46,712 nt of DNA from CALWZE01 sp964645785. Its GTDB lineage: Bacteria > Bacillota > Clostridia > Oscillospirales > Ruminococcaceae. Shown piece after piece: positions 16,372 to 25,080 of this stretch; the stretch's first letter is position 1; each line of letters begins with the position of its first letter. Location: NCBI GenBank assembly GCA_964645785.1, contig CAZYAV010000019.1:1-46712 (forward strand). Direction: 5' to 3'. A program made the position numbers and the translations under genes. Below the pieces are notes generated by a model that saw only the letters and a list, made by a program, of their open reading frames with translations, made no database searches and had not been told where the DNA came from.

Positions 16372-17556
16372 TCAGTGGGCTTTTTTGGCGTGATAGGCCG
16401 CGTGCTCCTCCTTCAGGCGCGCGAATTTGGCCGGCTCATGCGCAAGCAGCGCGAGGAACGCCGCCATGACAAGGGTGCCGTCGTGCATGGTCTTGCGGCC
16501 GCGCTCGCCGTACAGCAGCTTGACAAGCTCGGGGGAGTGGAAATCGGTGAACTCGTCCGAGCATTTGCAGTACATGCAGATGCAGGGGGTCACGAGGTCG
16601 ACGTTGCCCACGTCCGAGCTGCCGCAGCCCTTTTCGGAGAGATAATAGCTCATGCCCAGCTCGTCGTAGATTTTGACAATCTCGTCTATGGTGTCGTAGG
16701 GGTAAAAGACATCGCAGTAAGTGTCCCACCGCTGCTCGATTTCATAGGTGCAGCCGGTGGCGATTGCCGCGCCCTTGACGCAGTTTTCCAGCTTTTCACG
16801 CAGATCCTGCAAGCCCGCAAGGGTGGCGGAGCGCAGGTAATAATCGAGCACGACCTTGTCGGGCACGATGTTCGGCGCGCTGCCGCATTCGGTGATGATG
16901 CCGTGCAGCTGGCAGTCCGGCGTGACGTGCTGGCGCAGCATGTCGCTTGCGTGCGCAAACAGCTGCGCGGCGTTGTAGGCGTTCACGCCGTCCCAGGGAT
17001 TGCCCGAGGCGTGCGCCGGCTTGCCGTGGAAGGTGATCAGCATATCGTTGGAGGCGAGCAGCGCGGACTGCGGGCAGTTGTCGTTGTCGAGATGGGACAT
17101 GATTGCGAGGTCGTACTCGTCAAAGGCGTGGTTCCGGGTCATCTCGATCTTGCCGCCGACCGATTCCTCGGCGGGCGTGCCGACCAGCTCGATGCGCATG
17201 GGCAGGTCGGGGTAGGCCTTGCGCAGCGCAAGCGCGGTCAGGATGCTGATGCCGCAGCTGAGCGAATGGCCGCAGGCGTGGCCGATGTCGGGCAGCGCGT
17301 CGTATTCGCACAGGATGGCCACGCGCGGCACATCCTCCCGGGTGTCTCCCTTATAGCGCGCCTTGAAGGAATGCGCGATGCCGCAGGGCTGCTCGACGGC
17401 GTAGCCGTGCCGCTCGAGGTAATCGACAATGTACGCGCAGCTCTTTTCCTCCTCGCCGGAAACCTCGGGGTGGTCGGTCAGCCACTCGGAGAGCGGAAAA
17501 ACCTCCTTGAGCAGATCCTCGATTGCCTGTTTGAGTTTCGGGTCTACAATCGCCAT
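16372..17556 (-). CDS. M20 family amidohydrolase (p-aminobenzoyl-glutamate hydrolase/AbgB-like)
   Basis: The protein has 394 residues. Two ATGs lie two codons apart; the inner one (17556) has AAAGGAG 7 nt upstream, while the outer one (17562) would leave only 1 nt. M20 metal motifs: CEYDALPDIGHACGHS (about 84-99), PAEESVGGK with the catalytic and bridging Glu, and a late HSPE segment. The lid/dimerisation domain contains FHGKPAHASGNPWDGVNAYNA. Such cytosolic enzymes hydrolyse N-acyl or amidated amino acids and small dipeptide-like compounds. It lies downstream of a GntR/FCD regulator on the same strand (313 bp gap), divergent from the amino-acid cluster. Confidence 0.88.
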   Translation of the reverse strand: MAIVDPKLKQAIEDLLKEVFPLSEWLTDHPEVSGEEEKSCAYIVDYLERHGYAVEQPCGIAHSFKARYKGDTREDVPRVAILCEYDALPDIGHACGHSLSCGISILTALALRKAYPDLPMRIELVGTPAEESVGGKIEMTRNHAFDEYDLAIMSHLDNDNCPQSALLASNDMLITFHGKPAHASGNPWDGVNAYNAAQLFAHASDMLRQHVTPDCQLHGIITECGSAPNIVPDKVVLDYYLRSATLAGLQDLREKLENCVKGAAIATGCTYEIEQRWDTYCDVFYPYDTIDEIVKIYDELGMSYYLSEKGCGSSDVGNVDLVTPCICMYCKCSDEFTDFHSPELVKLLYGERGRKTMHDGTLVMAAFLALLAHEPAKFARLKEEHAAYHAKKAH

Positions 17557-17869
17557 AGCCATTCTCCTTTTTATTTTAATAAAGCTCTTAACGATGAAGG
17601 TGCTTTAAGGGACATATCCAAGGGGCGCCGCGCCCCGTGGCCGGCTGTTCTGACATGCAGCGGCGGGGCAAAAGTGGAGCCGCGCGCCGGAAAACTGCCG
17701 CGGCCGGCGGCGCAGAGGGCGGAACCCGGCGAAGGGGTCGCGGCGGGCAGACCGCGCCGGGCGCCCCATACCGACAGGGAACAGCGGCACACAGGCGGGC
17801 ACAAAGCCCGCAGGTTCGGCAATTCGGATGCCGCACAGCCCGCGCCCGCGCCCCGCTCGCCGCGCAGGG
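17557..17869. other. Intergenic region between M20 and GntR genes
   Basis: Contains an AT-rich patch (17563-17590) that may hold the M20 promoter, without a clear -35/-10 pair, and a short GGGGCGCC/GGCGCCCC-type hairpin near 17622-17636. No gene is supported. Confidence 0.35.
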
Positions 17870-18553
17870 TCACTGCGGCGGTTCGACGCCCGGGTGGCGG
17901 CGCGGTTCGGTGTACTGCAAATACCGCAGCGACCAGTGGGTCTCCAGCAGATAGCGCACCACCCCGTCCACGTCCCGCGCCTCAAACAGGGCGAGGATCT
18001 GGCGGTGCTCGTTGTTGAGCATGGTGTAAAGCTGCATCAGCTCATCGGTTTTTCCGCCCTCAAAGGTCTGGGGGACGATGCCGCTCTCGGCGTTTTCAAG
18101 CTGGCGCAGGATGGTCTCGTTGCCGTATTTCCGGCGGTAGATTTCGTGAAATTTGTGCTGCAATTCGCGGTATTCGTCGAGGTTCTGATACTTGATGGCG
18201 ATGTCGATTTTATCCGCCAGCTCGTGCATCGCGCGGAATTCCTCCGCGCCCAGCAGGGGGGCGGCACAGCGCGCGCAGTAGGCGTCCAGCGCGGCGACCA
18301 TCTCGTAAAGCTCCCGCTTTTCCTGCTCGGTCATCTGCCGGATGGCAAACCCGCGCCGGGGGAAATAGTCCAGCAGCCCCTCGGAGTTCAGCTGCAAAAG
18401 CGCCTCCCGCGTGGGGGTGCGGCTGACCCCGAGCGCGTCGGCGATTCCCTGCTCGCTGATTTTATCCCCGGGGCAGAGCTGCCCGGACGAGATGCCGCTG
18501 ACAATATGCTTGCGCACAAGCGCGCGCAGGGAGGTCAATTCGTTCCATTCCAT
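17870..18553 (-). CDS. GntR family regulator, FCD (FadR-type) subfamily
   Basis: The protein has 227 residues. ATG 18553 follows AGGAAG; the frame upstream runs through the promoter and is rejected. The N-terminal winged helix (about 8-72) has the GntR pattern ISEQGIADALGVSRTPTREALLQLNSEGLL. The all-helical FCD ligand domain (about 80-215) contains metal-type His/Asp residues, for example HKFHEIYRR and NNEHRQI, which usually bind a carboxylic acid. It is divergently transcribed from the amino-acid dehydrogenase gene. Three TGTATA/TATACA palindromes in the shared region are its probable sites, so it likely controls both itself and the catabolic operon in response to an organic or amino acid. 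Confidence 0.9.
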   Translation of the reverse strand: MEWNELTSLRALVRKHIVSGISSGQLCPGDKISEQGIADALGVSRTPTREALLQLNSEGLLDYFPRRGFAIRQMTEQEKRELYEMVAALDAYCARCAAPLLGAEEFRAMHELADKIDIAIKYQNLDEYRELQHKFHEIYRRKYGNETILRQLENAESGIVPQTFEGGKTDELMQLYTMLNNEHRQILALFEARDVDGVVRYLLETHWSLRYLQYTEPRRHPGVEPPQ

Positions 18554-18604
18554 CGTTTCACGCTTCCTGTTTTGCGGCGCACAAGCGCCGCGCTGCGGTT
18601 TCTC

Positions 18605-18615
18605 TGTATAATACA
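18605..18615. promoter_or_regulatory. Operator-like palindrome at the gntR -10 region
   Basis: TGTAT-A-ATACA, perfect arms of 5 bp, overlapping the -10 of the minus-strand promoter. It is related in sequence to the sites at 18654-18665 and 18808-18822. Confidence 0.5.
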
Positions 18616-18642
18616 ATACGGCATGTGCGGCGCACCTGTCAA
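18613..18642 (-). promoter_or_regulatory. Promoter of the GntR/FCD gene
   Basis: TTGACA (18642-18637) and TATTGT (18618-18613), 18-bp spacer, reading leftwards. An alternative -10, TATTAT, lies slightly downstream. Confidence 0.6.
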
Positions 18643-18653
18643 GAAAAATATAA

Positions 18654-18665
18654 ATTGTATACAAT
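18654..18665. promoter_or_regulatory. GntR/FCD operator-like palindrome
   Basis: ATTGTATACAAT is a perfect 12-bp palindrome that matches the general TTGTATACAA form of FCD-type operators. It lies just upstream of the -35 of the regulator promoter. Confidence 0.65.
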
Positions 18666-18786
18666 ATTTTATTATAGTAAAGCGAAATTGAAACGCGTAA
18701 TTTTTGCAGCTTATCAATAAAATTTCATAAATCAGAATAAAATTACTGTAAAAAATACCGGAAAAATTTTAAATAAAATCCCGATA

Positions 18787-18815
18787 TTGACGATGGCCTG
18801 GGAATTATGTATACT
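18787..18815 (+). promoter_or_regulatory. Promoter of the amino-acid dehydrogenase cluster
   Basis: TTGACG at 18787-18792 and TATACT at 18810-18815, spacer 17 bp. Overlapped by the inverted repeat at 18808-18822. Confidence 0.75.
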
Positions 18816-18822
18816 TTATACA
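18808..18822. promoter_or_regulatory. Operator across the -10 of the catabolic promoter
   Basis: TGTATA-CTT-TATACA, perfect 6-bp arms with a 3-bp spacer, covering the -10 box and reaching the start point. A bound regulator here would block transcription of the dehydrogenase gene. Confidence 0.6.
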
Positions 18823-18858
18823 AGCAAGACCAATCAAAACAACAGGAGGGCAAAAGGG

Positions 18859-20019
18859 ATGCTGAAAAGACCGTATGTTGTGGTGGAGTGGAACGACACC
18901 GAGACGGACGCAAAGGGCTGGCTGTGCGCGTATAATTTTGTGAACCATTACTGCGGCGGCGGCACCCGGATGCACCCGACGGTGACCAAGGAGGAGGTCG
19001 TGCGCCTGGCAACGACGATGGGCTACAAGTACAAGGCGTGCGAATCCCGGACGACCGGCGGGTGCAAGGGCGGGATCGCCTACGACTACAAGGCGCCGGA
19101 CGCAAAGGACGTGCTGCGCCGCTACCTGACGGCGATGGCGCCCTATATCAACGCGGGCGTCTCGATCGGCGGCGACCTCGGGGTCGATTACGCCGACGTG
19201 CTGGAGATTCTGGACGAGATCGGCATCGGCCTGCCCCAGACCCGCGCGATGCGGGAGGATCCCAAGGTGCAGCAGCAGATCAAAAACCACGACCTCGCCT
19301 GCGGGATGCGGTACGACGGGTTTTTGATGTACGACATGATTACGGGCTACGGCTGCGCCTTCGCGCTCGACGAGGCGTGGAAGTTCAAGGGCGGCAAGCC
19401 GGGCGCGTCGGTTGTGCTGCAGGGCTTCGGCTGCGTCGGGGCAAGCATGGCCTATTGCCTGGACAAGATGGGCTATAAGGTTGTGGGCATTGCGGACCGC
19501 AACGGCATGGTGTACTGCGCGGACGGGCTGGACGTGAAAAAGCTGGTGGAGACCCGCCGGCCGAAGGGGGAGCTTGACCCCGCGGCGTTCGCGCCCGAAT
19601 ACAAGGTCATGGGCAACGACGAGTGGCTGGACGTGCCCTGCGACATTCTGGTGCCCGCCGCGCTGGAGGACGTCATCAACAGGGACAATGCCCGCAAGGT
19701 CAAGGCGAGCCTGATTGTCGAGGCGGCGAACATCCCGGTGACCGCCGAGGCGGACAAAATCCTGGCGGAGATGGGGGTGGACATCGCGGTCGATTTTGTG
19801 ACCAACATGGGCGGCATCCGCATTTACGAGGCGCTTGTGTTCGGCATCGTCGGCCCCGTGCCGGAGGATATCGTCCGCGACACCGAGCAGATCATCCGCC
19901 GCTCGACCCGCCGGATGTTTGAGCGCGCAAAGCAGACGGGCAAAACCACCCGCGAGGTCGCGCGGGAGCTGTATGAGCCGGACACCTTCGACACGCCGGA
20001 CAACGCGTATACCTATTGA
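18859..20019 (+). CDS. Glu/Leu/Phe/Val-type amino-acid dehydrogenase
   Basis: The protein has 386 residues, with AGGAGG before ATG 18859. It oxidatively deaminates an amino acid to a 2-oxoacid with NAD(P)+. The catalytic domain has TTGGCKGG with the active lysine at residue 70 and GGDLGVDYADV in place of the DVNTD segment of glutamate dehydrogenase. The NAD domain has VLQGFGCVGASMA and an Asp (GIADRNG) at the end of the second strand, which favours NAD+. It is shorter than glutamate dehydrogenases (about 420-450) and close in length to leucine/phenylalanine dehydrogenases. It heads a cluster with an oxoacid:ferredoxin oxidoreductase and acyl-CoA synthetase, so it feeds that path. Substrate choice is open. 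Confidence 0.85.
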   Translation: MLKRPYVVVEWNDTETDAKGWLCAYNFVNHYCGGGTRMHPTVTKEEVVRLATTMGYKYKACESRTTGGCKGGIAYDYKAPDAKDVLRRYLTAMAPYINAGVSIGGDLGVDYADVLEILDEIGIGLPQTRAMREDPKVQQQIKNHDLACGMRYDGFLMYDMITGYGCAFALDEAWKFKGGKPGASVVLQGFGCVGASMAYCLDKMGYKVVGIADRNGMVYCADGLDVKKLVETRRPKGELDPAAFAPEYKVMGNDEWLDVPCDILVPAALEDVINRDNARKVKASLIVEAANIPVTAEADKILAEMGVDIAVDFVTNMGGIRIYEALVFGIVGPVPEDIVRDTEQIIRRSTRRMFERAKQTGKTTREVARELYEPDTFDTPDNAYTY

Positions 20020-20070
20020 GCAATCCGCCGCCGCGCGGCGGCAGAATAACAGAGAGGAGCGGCAAAGCGG

Positions 20071-20277
20071 ATGAAACAGCTTGTCATCCACAAGGAGCGG
20101 TGCAAGGGCTGCGGGTACTGCGTGCATTTTTGCCCCCGCGGCGCGCTGCACGTGCTGGAGGAGATCAACGAAAAGGGGTACAACCCCGTGGCGGTGGACG
20201 AGGAGAAATGCGTCGCGTGCGGCGTGTGCTACAACGTCTGCCCGGATTATGTGTTTGAAGTGACGAGGGAGGGATGA
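20071..20277 (+). CDS. 2-oxoacid:ferredoxin oxidoreductase, 2[4Fe-4S] delta subunit
   Basis: The protein has 68 residues with two CxxCxxCxxxCP cluster motifs: CKGCGYCVHFCP (about 11-22) and CVACGVCYNVCP (about 47-58). It passes electrons from the TPP centre to free ferredoxin. It is 3 bp upstream of the alpha-subunit gene, in the usual delta-alpha-beta-gamma order of four-subunit Vor/Kor enzymes. A small GC hairpin (20026-20042) sits in the gap to the dehydrogenase gene but without a T run, so co-transcription is likely. Confidence 0.92.
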   Translation: MKQLVIHKERCKGCGYCVHFCPRGALHVLEEINEKGYNPVAVDEEKCVACGVCYNVCPDYVFEVTREG

Positions 20278-20280
20278 CGG

Positions 20281-21345
20281 ATGGCGCGTGAACTGATGAA
20301 AGGCACGGAGGTCATCGCGGAGGCCGCGGTGCGCGCCGGGTGCCGGTTTTTTGCGGGTTATCCGATTACCCCGCAAAGCGAGATTCTGGAATATCTCTCC
20401 TGGCGGATGCCGGAGGCGGGCGGCAGCTTTGTGCAGTGCGAGTCCGAGCTTTCGGGCATTTCGATGGTGTACGGCGCCGCGGCGTGCGGCGTGCGCGCAA
20501 TGACCAGCTCCTCGGGGCCGGGCTTCTCCCTTTTGCAGGAGGGGATTTCCTACATCGCGAGCGCCGAGCTGCCCTGCGTGATTGTGGACGTGATGCGGTA
20601 CGGCTCCGGGCTGGGGGACATCTTCATCGGCCAGAGCGATTACTGGCAGGCGGTCAAAAACGGTGGGCACGGCGATTACCGCACAATAGTCTACGCGCCC
20701 GATTCGGTGCAGGAGACGGCCGACCTGATGGCGCTCTCGTTCGACAAGGCCGAGCAGTACCGCAACCCGGTGGTGGTGCTCAGCGACGCGTCCCTCGGCC
20801 AGATGATGGAGCCGGTCGAGCTGCCCCCGATGCGCGAGCATGACCCGAACCGGTTTGACTGGGCGCTGCGCGGCAAGGGGGACGGGGAGGCGAAGCGCCA
20901 CACCTCGGTGATGTATTACATGCAGGATTTCGACCGCTATATCGCCCAGAAATACCGCGAGATCGAGCAGAACGAGCAGCGGTGGGAGCTGTACAGGGCG
21001 CAGGACGCCGACCTTGTACTGGTCGCCTACGGCATCAGCGCGCGCATCTGCGAGGAGGCGGTCGACCTCTGCCGCGAGCGGGGGCAGAAGGTGGGGCTGG
21101 TGCGCCCGATCTCCCTGTACCCGTTCCCGGACAAGGGCTTTGCCGGCCTGCTGCCCCCAAAGGGCTTTGTGTGTGTCGAGATGACCATGCTCGGCCAGAT
21201 GAGCCAGGATGTCGCGACCGCGTGCGGCATGAAGCGCCCGGTCTATGAGCTGGGCGGCGGAACGAAATTTTACACCGCACTCGACGTCTGCGAAAAGGTC
21301 GACGCCGTCTATGCGGGACGGGAGAAGGAGGTGTTCGGCGCATGA
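20281..21345 (+). CDS. 2-oxoacid:ferredoxin oxidoreductase alpha subunit
   Basis: The protein has 354 residues. The pyrimidine-binding domain begins with MKGTEVIAEAAVRAGCRFFAGYPITPQSEI, the standard alpha-subunit opening, and SSGPGFSLLQEGI is the conserved loop near TPP. A transketolase-C-like domain follows (DLVLVAYGISARICEEAVDL). It overlaps the beta gene by 4 bp (ATGA-type). Together the subunits convert a 2-oxoacid and CoA to acyl-CoA, CO2 and reduced ferredoxin. Branched-chain (Vor) or 2-oxoglutarate (Kor) specificity cannot be separated by eye. Confidence 0.92.
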   Translation: MARELMKGTEVIAEAAVRAGCRFFAGYPITPQSEILEYLSWRMPEAGGSFVQCESELSGISMVYGAAACGVRAMTSSSGPGFSLLQEGISYIASAELPCVIVDVMRYGSGLGDIFIGQSDYWQAVKNGGHGDYRTIVYAPDSVQETADLMALSFDKAEQYRNPVVVLSDASLGQMMEPVELPPMREHDPNRFDWALRGKGDGEAKRHTSVMYYMQDFDRYIAQKYREIEQNEQRWELYRAQDADLVLVAYGISARICEEAVDLCRERGQKVGLVRPISLYPFPDKGFAGLLPPKGFVCVEMTMLGQMSQDVATACGMKRPVYELGGGTKFYTALDVCEKVDAVYAGREKEVFGA

Positions 21346-22079
21346 CGCTCACACGGCCAAAAGCCCTGTTTACGGACAATAAATACTGCCCCGGCTGCGG
21401 GCACGGGATTATCAACCGGCTGGTCGCCGAGGTGCTGGAGGAGAGCGGGGAGGACAAAAAGGCGCTCGCCTCCATTGCGGTCGGCTGCGCCTCGCTGATG
21501 CCGGATACATTCGGTATCGACTGTGTGCAGGCACAGCACGGCCGCGCGGCCGCCGTCGCGTGCGGGATGAAGCGCAGCCGGCCGAACAGCATGGTGTTCA
21601 CCTATCAGGGGGACGGGGACGCGCTCGCCATCGGCTTTTCCGAGACGATGTGGGCGGCAATCCGCAACGAGAACATCACGGTTGTCTTTGTCAACAACGG
21701 CAATTTCGGCATGACCGGCGGCCAGATGGCGCCCACCACGCTGGAGGGGCAGAAAACCACCACGAGCCCCGCGGGGCGGGACTGCTCGGTCACCGGGCAC
21801 CCGCTGGACGCGATCCGCCTGATGCGCACGCTGGATGTCGCCTATCTCGCGCGGGTCGCCGTGACCGATAACGCGAACATCCTGAAAGCGAAAAAGGCAA
21901 TCCGCACCGCGTTTGAATGCCAGAAGCAGCGCAGGGGGTTCTCCTTTGTCGAGGTGCTCTCCCCCTGCCCGACAAACTGGAAGCTCAGCCCGCTGGATTC
22001 CCTTAAGCGAATCGAGCAGGCGGTTGAGCTGACCTATCCGCTTTGCGAATATCGGATGTGGGAGGAGAAAGATGGCTGA
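21342..22079 (+). CDS. 2-oxoacid:ferredoxin oxidoreductase beta subunit (TPP-binding)
   Basis: The protein has 245 residues. An early CPGCGHG motif holds a cluster or TPP contact, GDGDALAIGFSE...NNGNFGMTGGQ is the TPP/Mg motif (GDGD then NN), and PTTLEGQKTTTSPAGRD is typical of beta subunits of this class. It overlaps both neighbours (4 bp with alpha, 8 bp with gamma), consistent with one polypeptide set made in equal amounts. Confidence 0.92.
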   Translation: MTLTRPKALFTDNKYCPGCGHGIINRLVAEVLEESGEDKKALASIAVGCASLMPDTFGIDCVQAQHGRAAAVACGMKRSRPNSMVFTYQGDGDALAIGFSETMWAAIRNENITVVFVNNGNFGMTGGQMAPTTLEGQKTTTSPAGRDCSVTGHPLDAIRLMRTLDVAYLARVAVTDNANILKAKKAIRTAFECQKQRRGFSFVEVLSPCPTNWKLSPLDSLKRIEQAVELTYPLCEYRMWEEKDG

Positions 22080-22611
22080 TCTGATTTTTGCGGGCTTCGG
22101 CGGGCAGGGCGTGCTCACCGCCGGCCTGATTGTCGCGAAAACCGCGATGGATTTGGGGGACAATGTGACCTGGATCCCCTCGTACGGCAGCGAGATGCGC
22201 GGCGGCACGGCCAACTGCGCGGTGCGCATCTCCAAGGGCAAAATCTCCAGCCCGTTCGTCCGGGAAATCGACCTGCTGGTGGTGATGAACCTGCCGTCTC
22301 TCGCCAAGTTCATGCCGATGCTGCGCCCGGGCGGGACGCTTGTCTACAACAGCACGATGATCCCCGCCGGATACGATTTCCGCACCGACATCAGCCGGGT
22401 GGCCGTGCCGGCAACCGAGATTGCCCACGCCGCGGGCAACGAAAAGGGCGGCAACATCGTGATGCTCGGGGCGCTCGCGTTTTCCGGCGCGCTGTACGGC
22501 CGGGAGGCGCTGGACAGGGGCATCGAGCAGTTTTTCGCGATGAAAGGGAAGAACAACCCCAAAAACGCCGCGGTCTTTGCGCAGGGCTTTGCGCAAAGCG
22601 AGCGGCTTTGA
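22072..22611 (+). CDS. 2-oxoacid:ferredoxin oxidoreductase gamma subunit
   Basis: The protein has 179 residues. FAGFGGQGVLTAG at the start and SYGSEMRGGTANCAVRIS are the hallmarks of the gamma (CoA-binding) subunit. It completes a four-gene oxidoreductase. The synthetase gene follows 36 bp later with its own ribosome site. Confidence 0.92.
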   Translation: MADLIFAGFGGQGVLTAGLIVAKTAMDLGDNVTWIPSYGSEMRGGTANCAVRISKGKISSPFVREIDLLVVMNLPSLAKFMPMLRPGGTLVYNSTMIPAGYDFRTDISRVAVPATEIAHAAGNEKGGNIVMLGALAFSGALYGREALDRGIEQFFAMKGKNNPKNAAVFAQGFAQSERL

Positions 22612-22647
22612 GCGGGGCGGATTCCGACGCCGCGGAGGTGAAGAACA

Positions 22648-24744
22648 ATGGATATGCAAAAGCTGCTGCGCCCCAACCGGATCTGCGTTGTCGGCGCAAG
22701 TGAAAAGGAGGGCTTCGGGGGCGATACCTGCCGCAATGCGCTGCGGTACATGCCGCCGGAGCGCCTGTATTTCGTCAATCCCAAGCGGGACGAGATCTTC
22801 GGCCACCCTGCCTATCACGCGATTTCCGAGTTGCCGGAGCCGTTTGACCTCGCGATTATCTGCACCCCGCTCGCCACGGTCGAGGGGCTGCTGCGGGAGG
22901 CAAAGGCGAAGGGCGCCGGCGCGGCGGTCGTCTACGCAAGCGGGTATAAAGAGACCGGCACGCCCGAGGGAATCGCCGCCCAGCAGAGCCTGATTGCGAC
23001 GGCCAAAGAGCTGGACATGGCGGTTATGGGACCCAACTGCGCCGGGTTCATCAACTATGTGGACGGCGCGCACGCCTTCGCGTTCATTGCGGAGGAGCGG
23101 GACCGCCGCGGCGCGGTCGGCTTTGTCTCCCAGAGCGGGCAGCTCTGCCTGTCCATGATGGAGAGCCCCGCAACCCGGTTCAGCTTCTGCATCTCGGCGG
23201 GCAACGCGGCCGTGACCGGGATGGAGGATTACATCGACTTTCTGGTCGACGACGAGGCCACAAAGGTCGTCGCGGTCTATCTCGAGGGCATCCGGGATGC
23301 GAAGCGGTTTACCGACAGCCTGCGCCGCGCCGCGCTGCGCCGCAAGCCGGTGGTTGTGCTCAAGGCCGGCCGCAGCGAAAAGGGCGGCCGGGTCGCCGCC
23401 TCCCACACCGGCTCGCTCGCCGGGTCGGACAGGGTGTTCGACGCGCTGTGCGCCAAGTTCGGCGTAGTGCGGGTGGACGACCTGGAGGAGCTGATCTACA
23501 CCGCGCAGCTGTTCGCGACCCTGAAATCCCTGCCCGCGGGCACGGGGGTCGCGTCCATGAGCCTTTCTGGCGGGGAGACCGGCATCTGCGCCGACGTGGG
23601 CAGCCAGTGCGGGGTGGAATACCCCGACTTTGCGCCCGAAACCCTCACCCGGCTGCGGGAGCTGCTGCCCGGTTACGCCAGCCCCGCCAATCCGCTGGAT
23701 ATGACCGCGACGCTGAGCTACGACGTCGACAAATTCGCCGAGGCGCTGCGGGTGGTGATGGGCGACCCGTCGGTCGACCTGGTCATGGTGGGGTATACCC
23801 TGCTCGAGGAAATCGCCGACCCGGCCATTCACTATATGGCCGCGGCCATGGAGAAAGTCGCGGCGGAGCCGGGCGCAAAGCCGATGGTGATGCTGCCGTT
23901 TGCCGGCAACACCCGCAACCGCGAATATCTGAACCGGCTGGACAAATGCGGGGTCTGCGTGCTGCCGCCGCCGGTTTACGGGCTGCGGATTATCCGCCAT
24001 CTGTGCGATTTTGTGCGGTATGACCCCGCGTCGCGGGATCTCACCCTTGCGCTGCCCGGCCGCCCGCGCGAAACGACCCGCTTTGCGCTGGGCGAGCACG
24101 AGGGCAAGCGGCTGCTTGCCGGGGCGGGGGTGCCCGTCCCGCAGGAGGGGATTGCCAGGGACGCGCGGGAGGCGGCCGCGCTGGCGCAAAAGATCGGCTA
24201 TCCGCTGGTGCTCAAGATTGCGAGCGCGGACATTTTGCACAAATCCGACTGCGGCGGCGTGTTGCTGAACATACAAAGCGAGCAGGAGGTGCGCGCCGGG
24301 TTCGAGACGGTTCTGCGCAACGCGCGCGCCCACCACCCGGACGCCGCGATTGACGGCGTGCTTGTGCAGCAGATGACCCCGGGCGGGGTGGAAATCATCG
24401 TCGGCGTGACGGCCGACCCGCAGCTCGGTCCCGCCGTGCTGGCGGGGCTGGGCGGCGTGTTTGTCGAGGTGTTCAAGGACACGGCGATGGCGCTTGCGCC
24501 GGTCTCGCTGCCCGAGGCGCGCGAGATGCTCGGCTCGCTCAAGGCGAGCCGGTTGCTTTGCGGCTACCGCGGCGAGCCCGCCTGCGATACCGAGGCGCTC
24601 GCGGAGCTGATTGTCTCGGTTTCCCGGTTTGCGGCGCAGCAGAAGGACACGCTGCTTGAGCTGGATGTCAACCCCGTCTTTGCCCGCCCGGACGGCGTCT
24701 GTGCGGTCGACGCGGTGATTGTCAGCGACCGGCCGATCGGATAA
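22648..24744 (+). CDS. ADP-forming acyl-CoA (acetate-CoA) synthetase, fused alpha-beta
   Basis: The protein has 698 residues. The N-terminal CoA-binding Rossmann part has ICVVGASEKEGFGG, a middle ligase-CoA part holds GFVSQSGQL and the phospho-His region KAGRSEKGGRVAASHTGSLAGSD, and the C-terminal ATP-grasp (about 460-698) has YPLVLKIASADILHKSDCGGV and QQMTPGGVEIIVG. It makes ATP from acyl-CoA, ADP and phosphate. In this operon it would turn the acyl-CoA of the oxoacid oxidoreductase into free acid plus ATP, ending a substrate-level phosphorylation route. Acetyl, propionyl or branched acyl preference is unknown. Confidence 0.92.
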   Translation: MDMQKLLRPNRICVVGASEKEGFGGDTCRNALRYMPPERLYFVNPKRDEIFGHPAYHAISELPEPFDLAIICTPLATVEGLLREAKAKGAGAAVVYASGYKETGTPEGIAAQQSLIATAKELDMAVMGPNCAGFINYVDGAHAFAFIAEERDRRGAVGFVSQSGQLCLSMMESPATRFSFCISAGNAAVTGMEDYIDFLVDDEATKVVAVYLEGIRDAKRFTDSLRRAALRRKPVVVLKAGRSEKGGRVAASHTGSLAGSDRVFDALCAKFGVVRVDDLEELIYTAQLFATLKSLPAGTGVASMSLSGGETGICADVGSQCGVEYPDFAPETLTRLRELLPGYASPANPLDMTATLSYDVDKFAEALRVVMGDPSVDLVMVGYTLLEEIADPAIHYMAAAMEKVAAEPGAKPMVMLPFAGNTRNREYLNRLDKCGVCVLPPPVYGLRIIRHLCDFVRYDPASRDLTLALPGRPRETTRFALGEHEGKRLLAGAGVPVPQEGIARDAREAAALAQKIGYPLVLKIASADILHKSDCGGVLLNIQSEQEVRAGFETVLRNARAHHPDAAIDGVLVQQMTPGGVEIIVGVTADPQLGPAVLAGLGGVFVEVFKDTAMALAPVSLPEAREMLGSLKASRLLCGYRGEPACDTEALAELIVSVSRFAAQQKDTLLELDVNPVFARPDGVCAVDAVIVSDRPIG

Positions 24745-25080
24745 GCGGAGCGGGGAGCGGGCAGCGTCCGCCGCAGACCGACCCACAGGAGCCCGAAGCC
24801 CGGCCGAAGCCCGGCGGCGCCGCAAATCCTGCGCCGCTTCCGTCCGGAATATGGCTGGCCGGCTCGGCCGGAACCGGTAGCATCCCGCACCGCCCAACCG
24901 GCTGTGGCGGATGCGTCGTCGTGGCGCGGCGTTTGCGGCTGCAAGGCAGCGGCCTGCGGGCATGTCCGCCTATATCCCGCCTCCGCGCAAAATCCGTCGC
25001 AGGCGGCGCGCGGCGTTCGCTGCGGCGGCAAAACAGAGAAGGAACCAAATTATACAAGTCAGAACAGAGGGAATTGAACT
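24745..25080. other. Intergenic region before yitT
   Basis: About 335 bp with no supported gene and no convincing terminator. An AT-rich patch near 25046-25056 with TATACA could be a -10 for the next gene, with a poor -35. Confidence 0.35.

Noticed and set aside
16084..18018. Long plus-strand open frame opposite the M20 gene
   Set aside because: Mirror of a supported metallopeptidase; no start signal.
22003..24963. Long minus-strand open frame opposite the acyl-CoA synthetase
   Set aside because: High-GC mirror frame of a well-supported gene; no family motif and no start signal.
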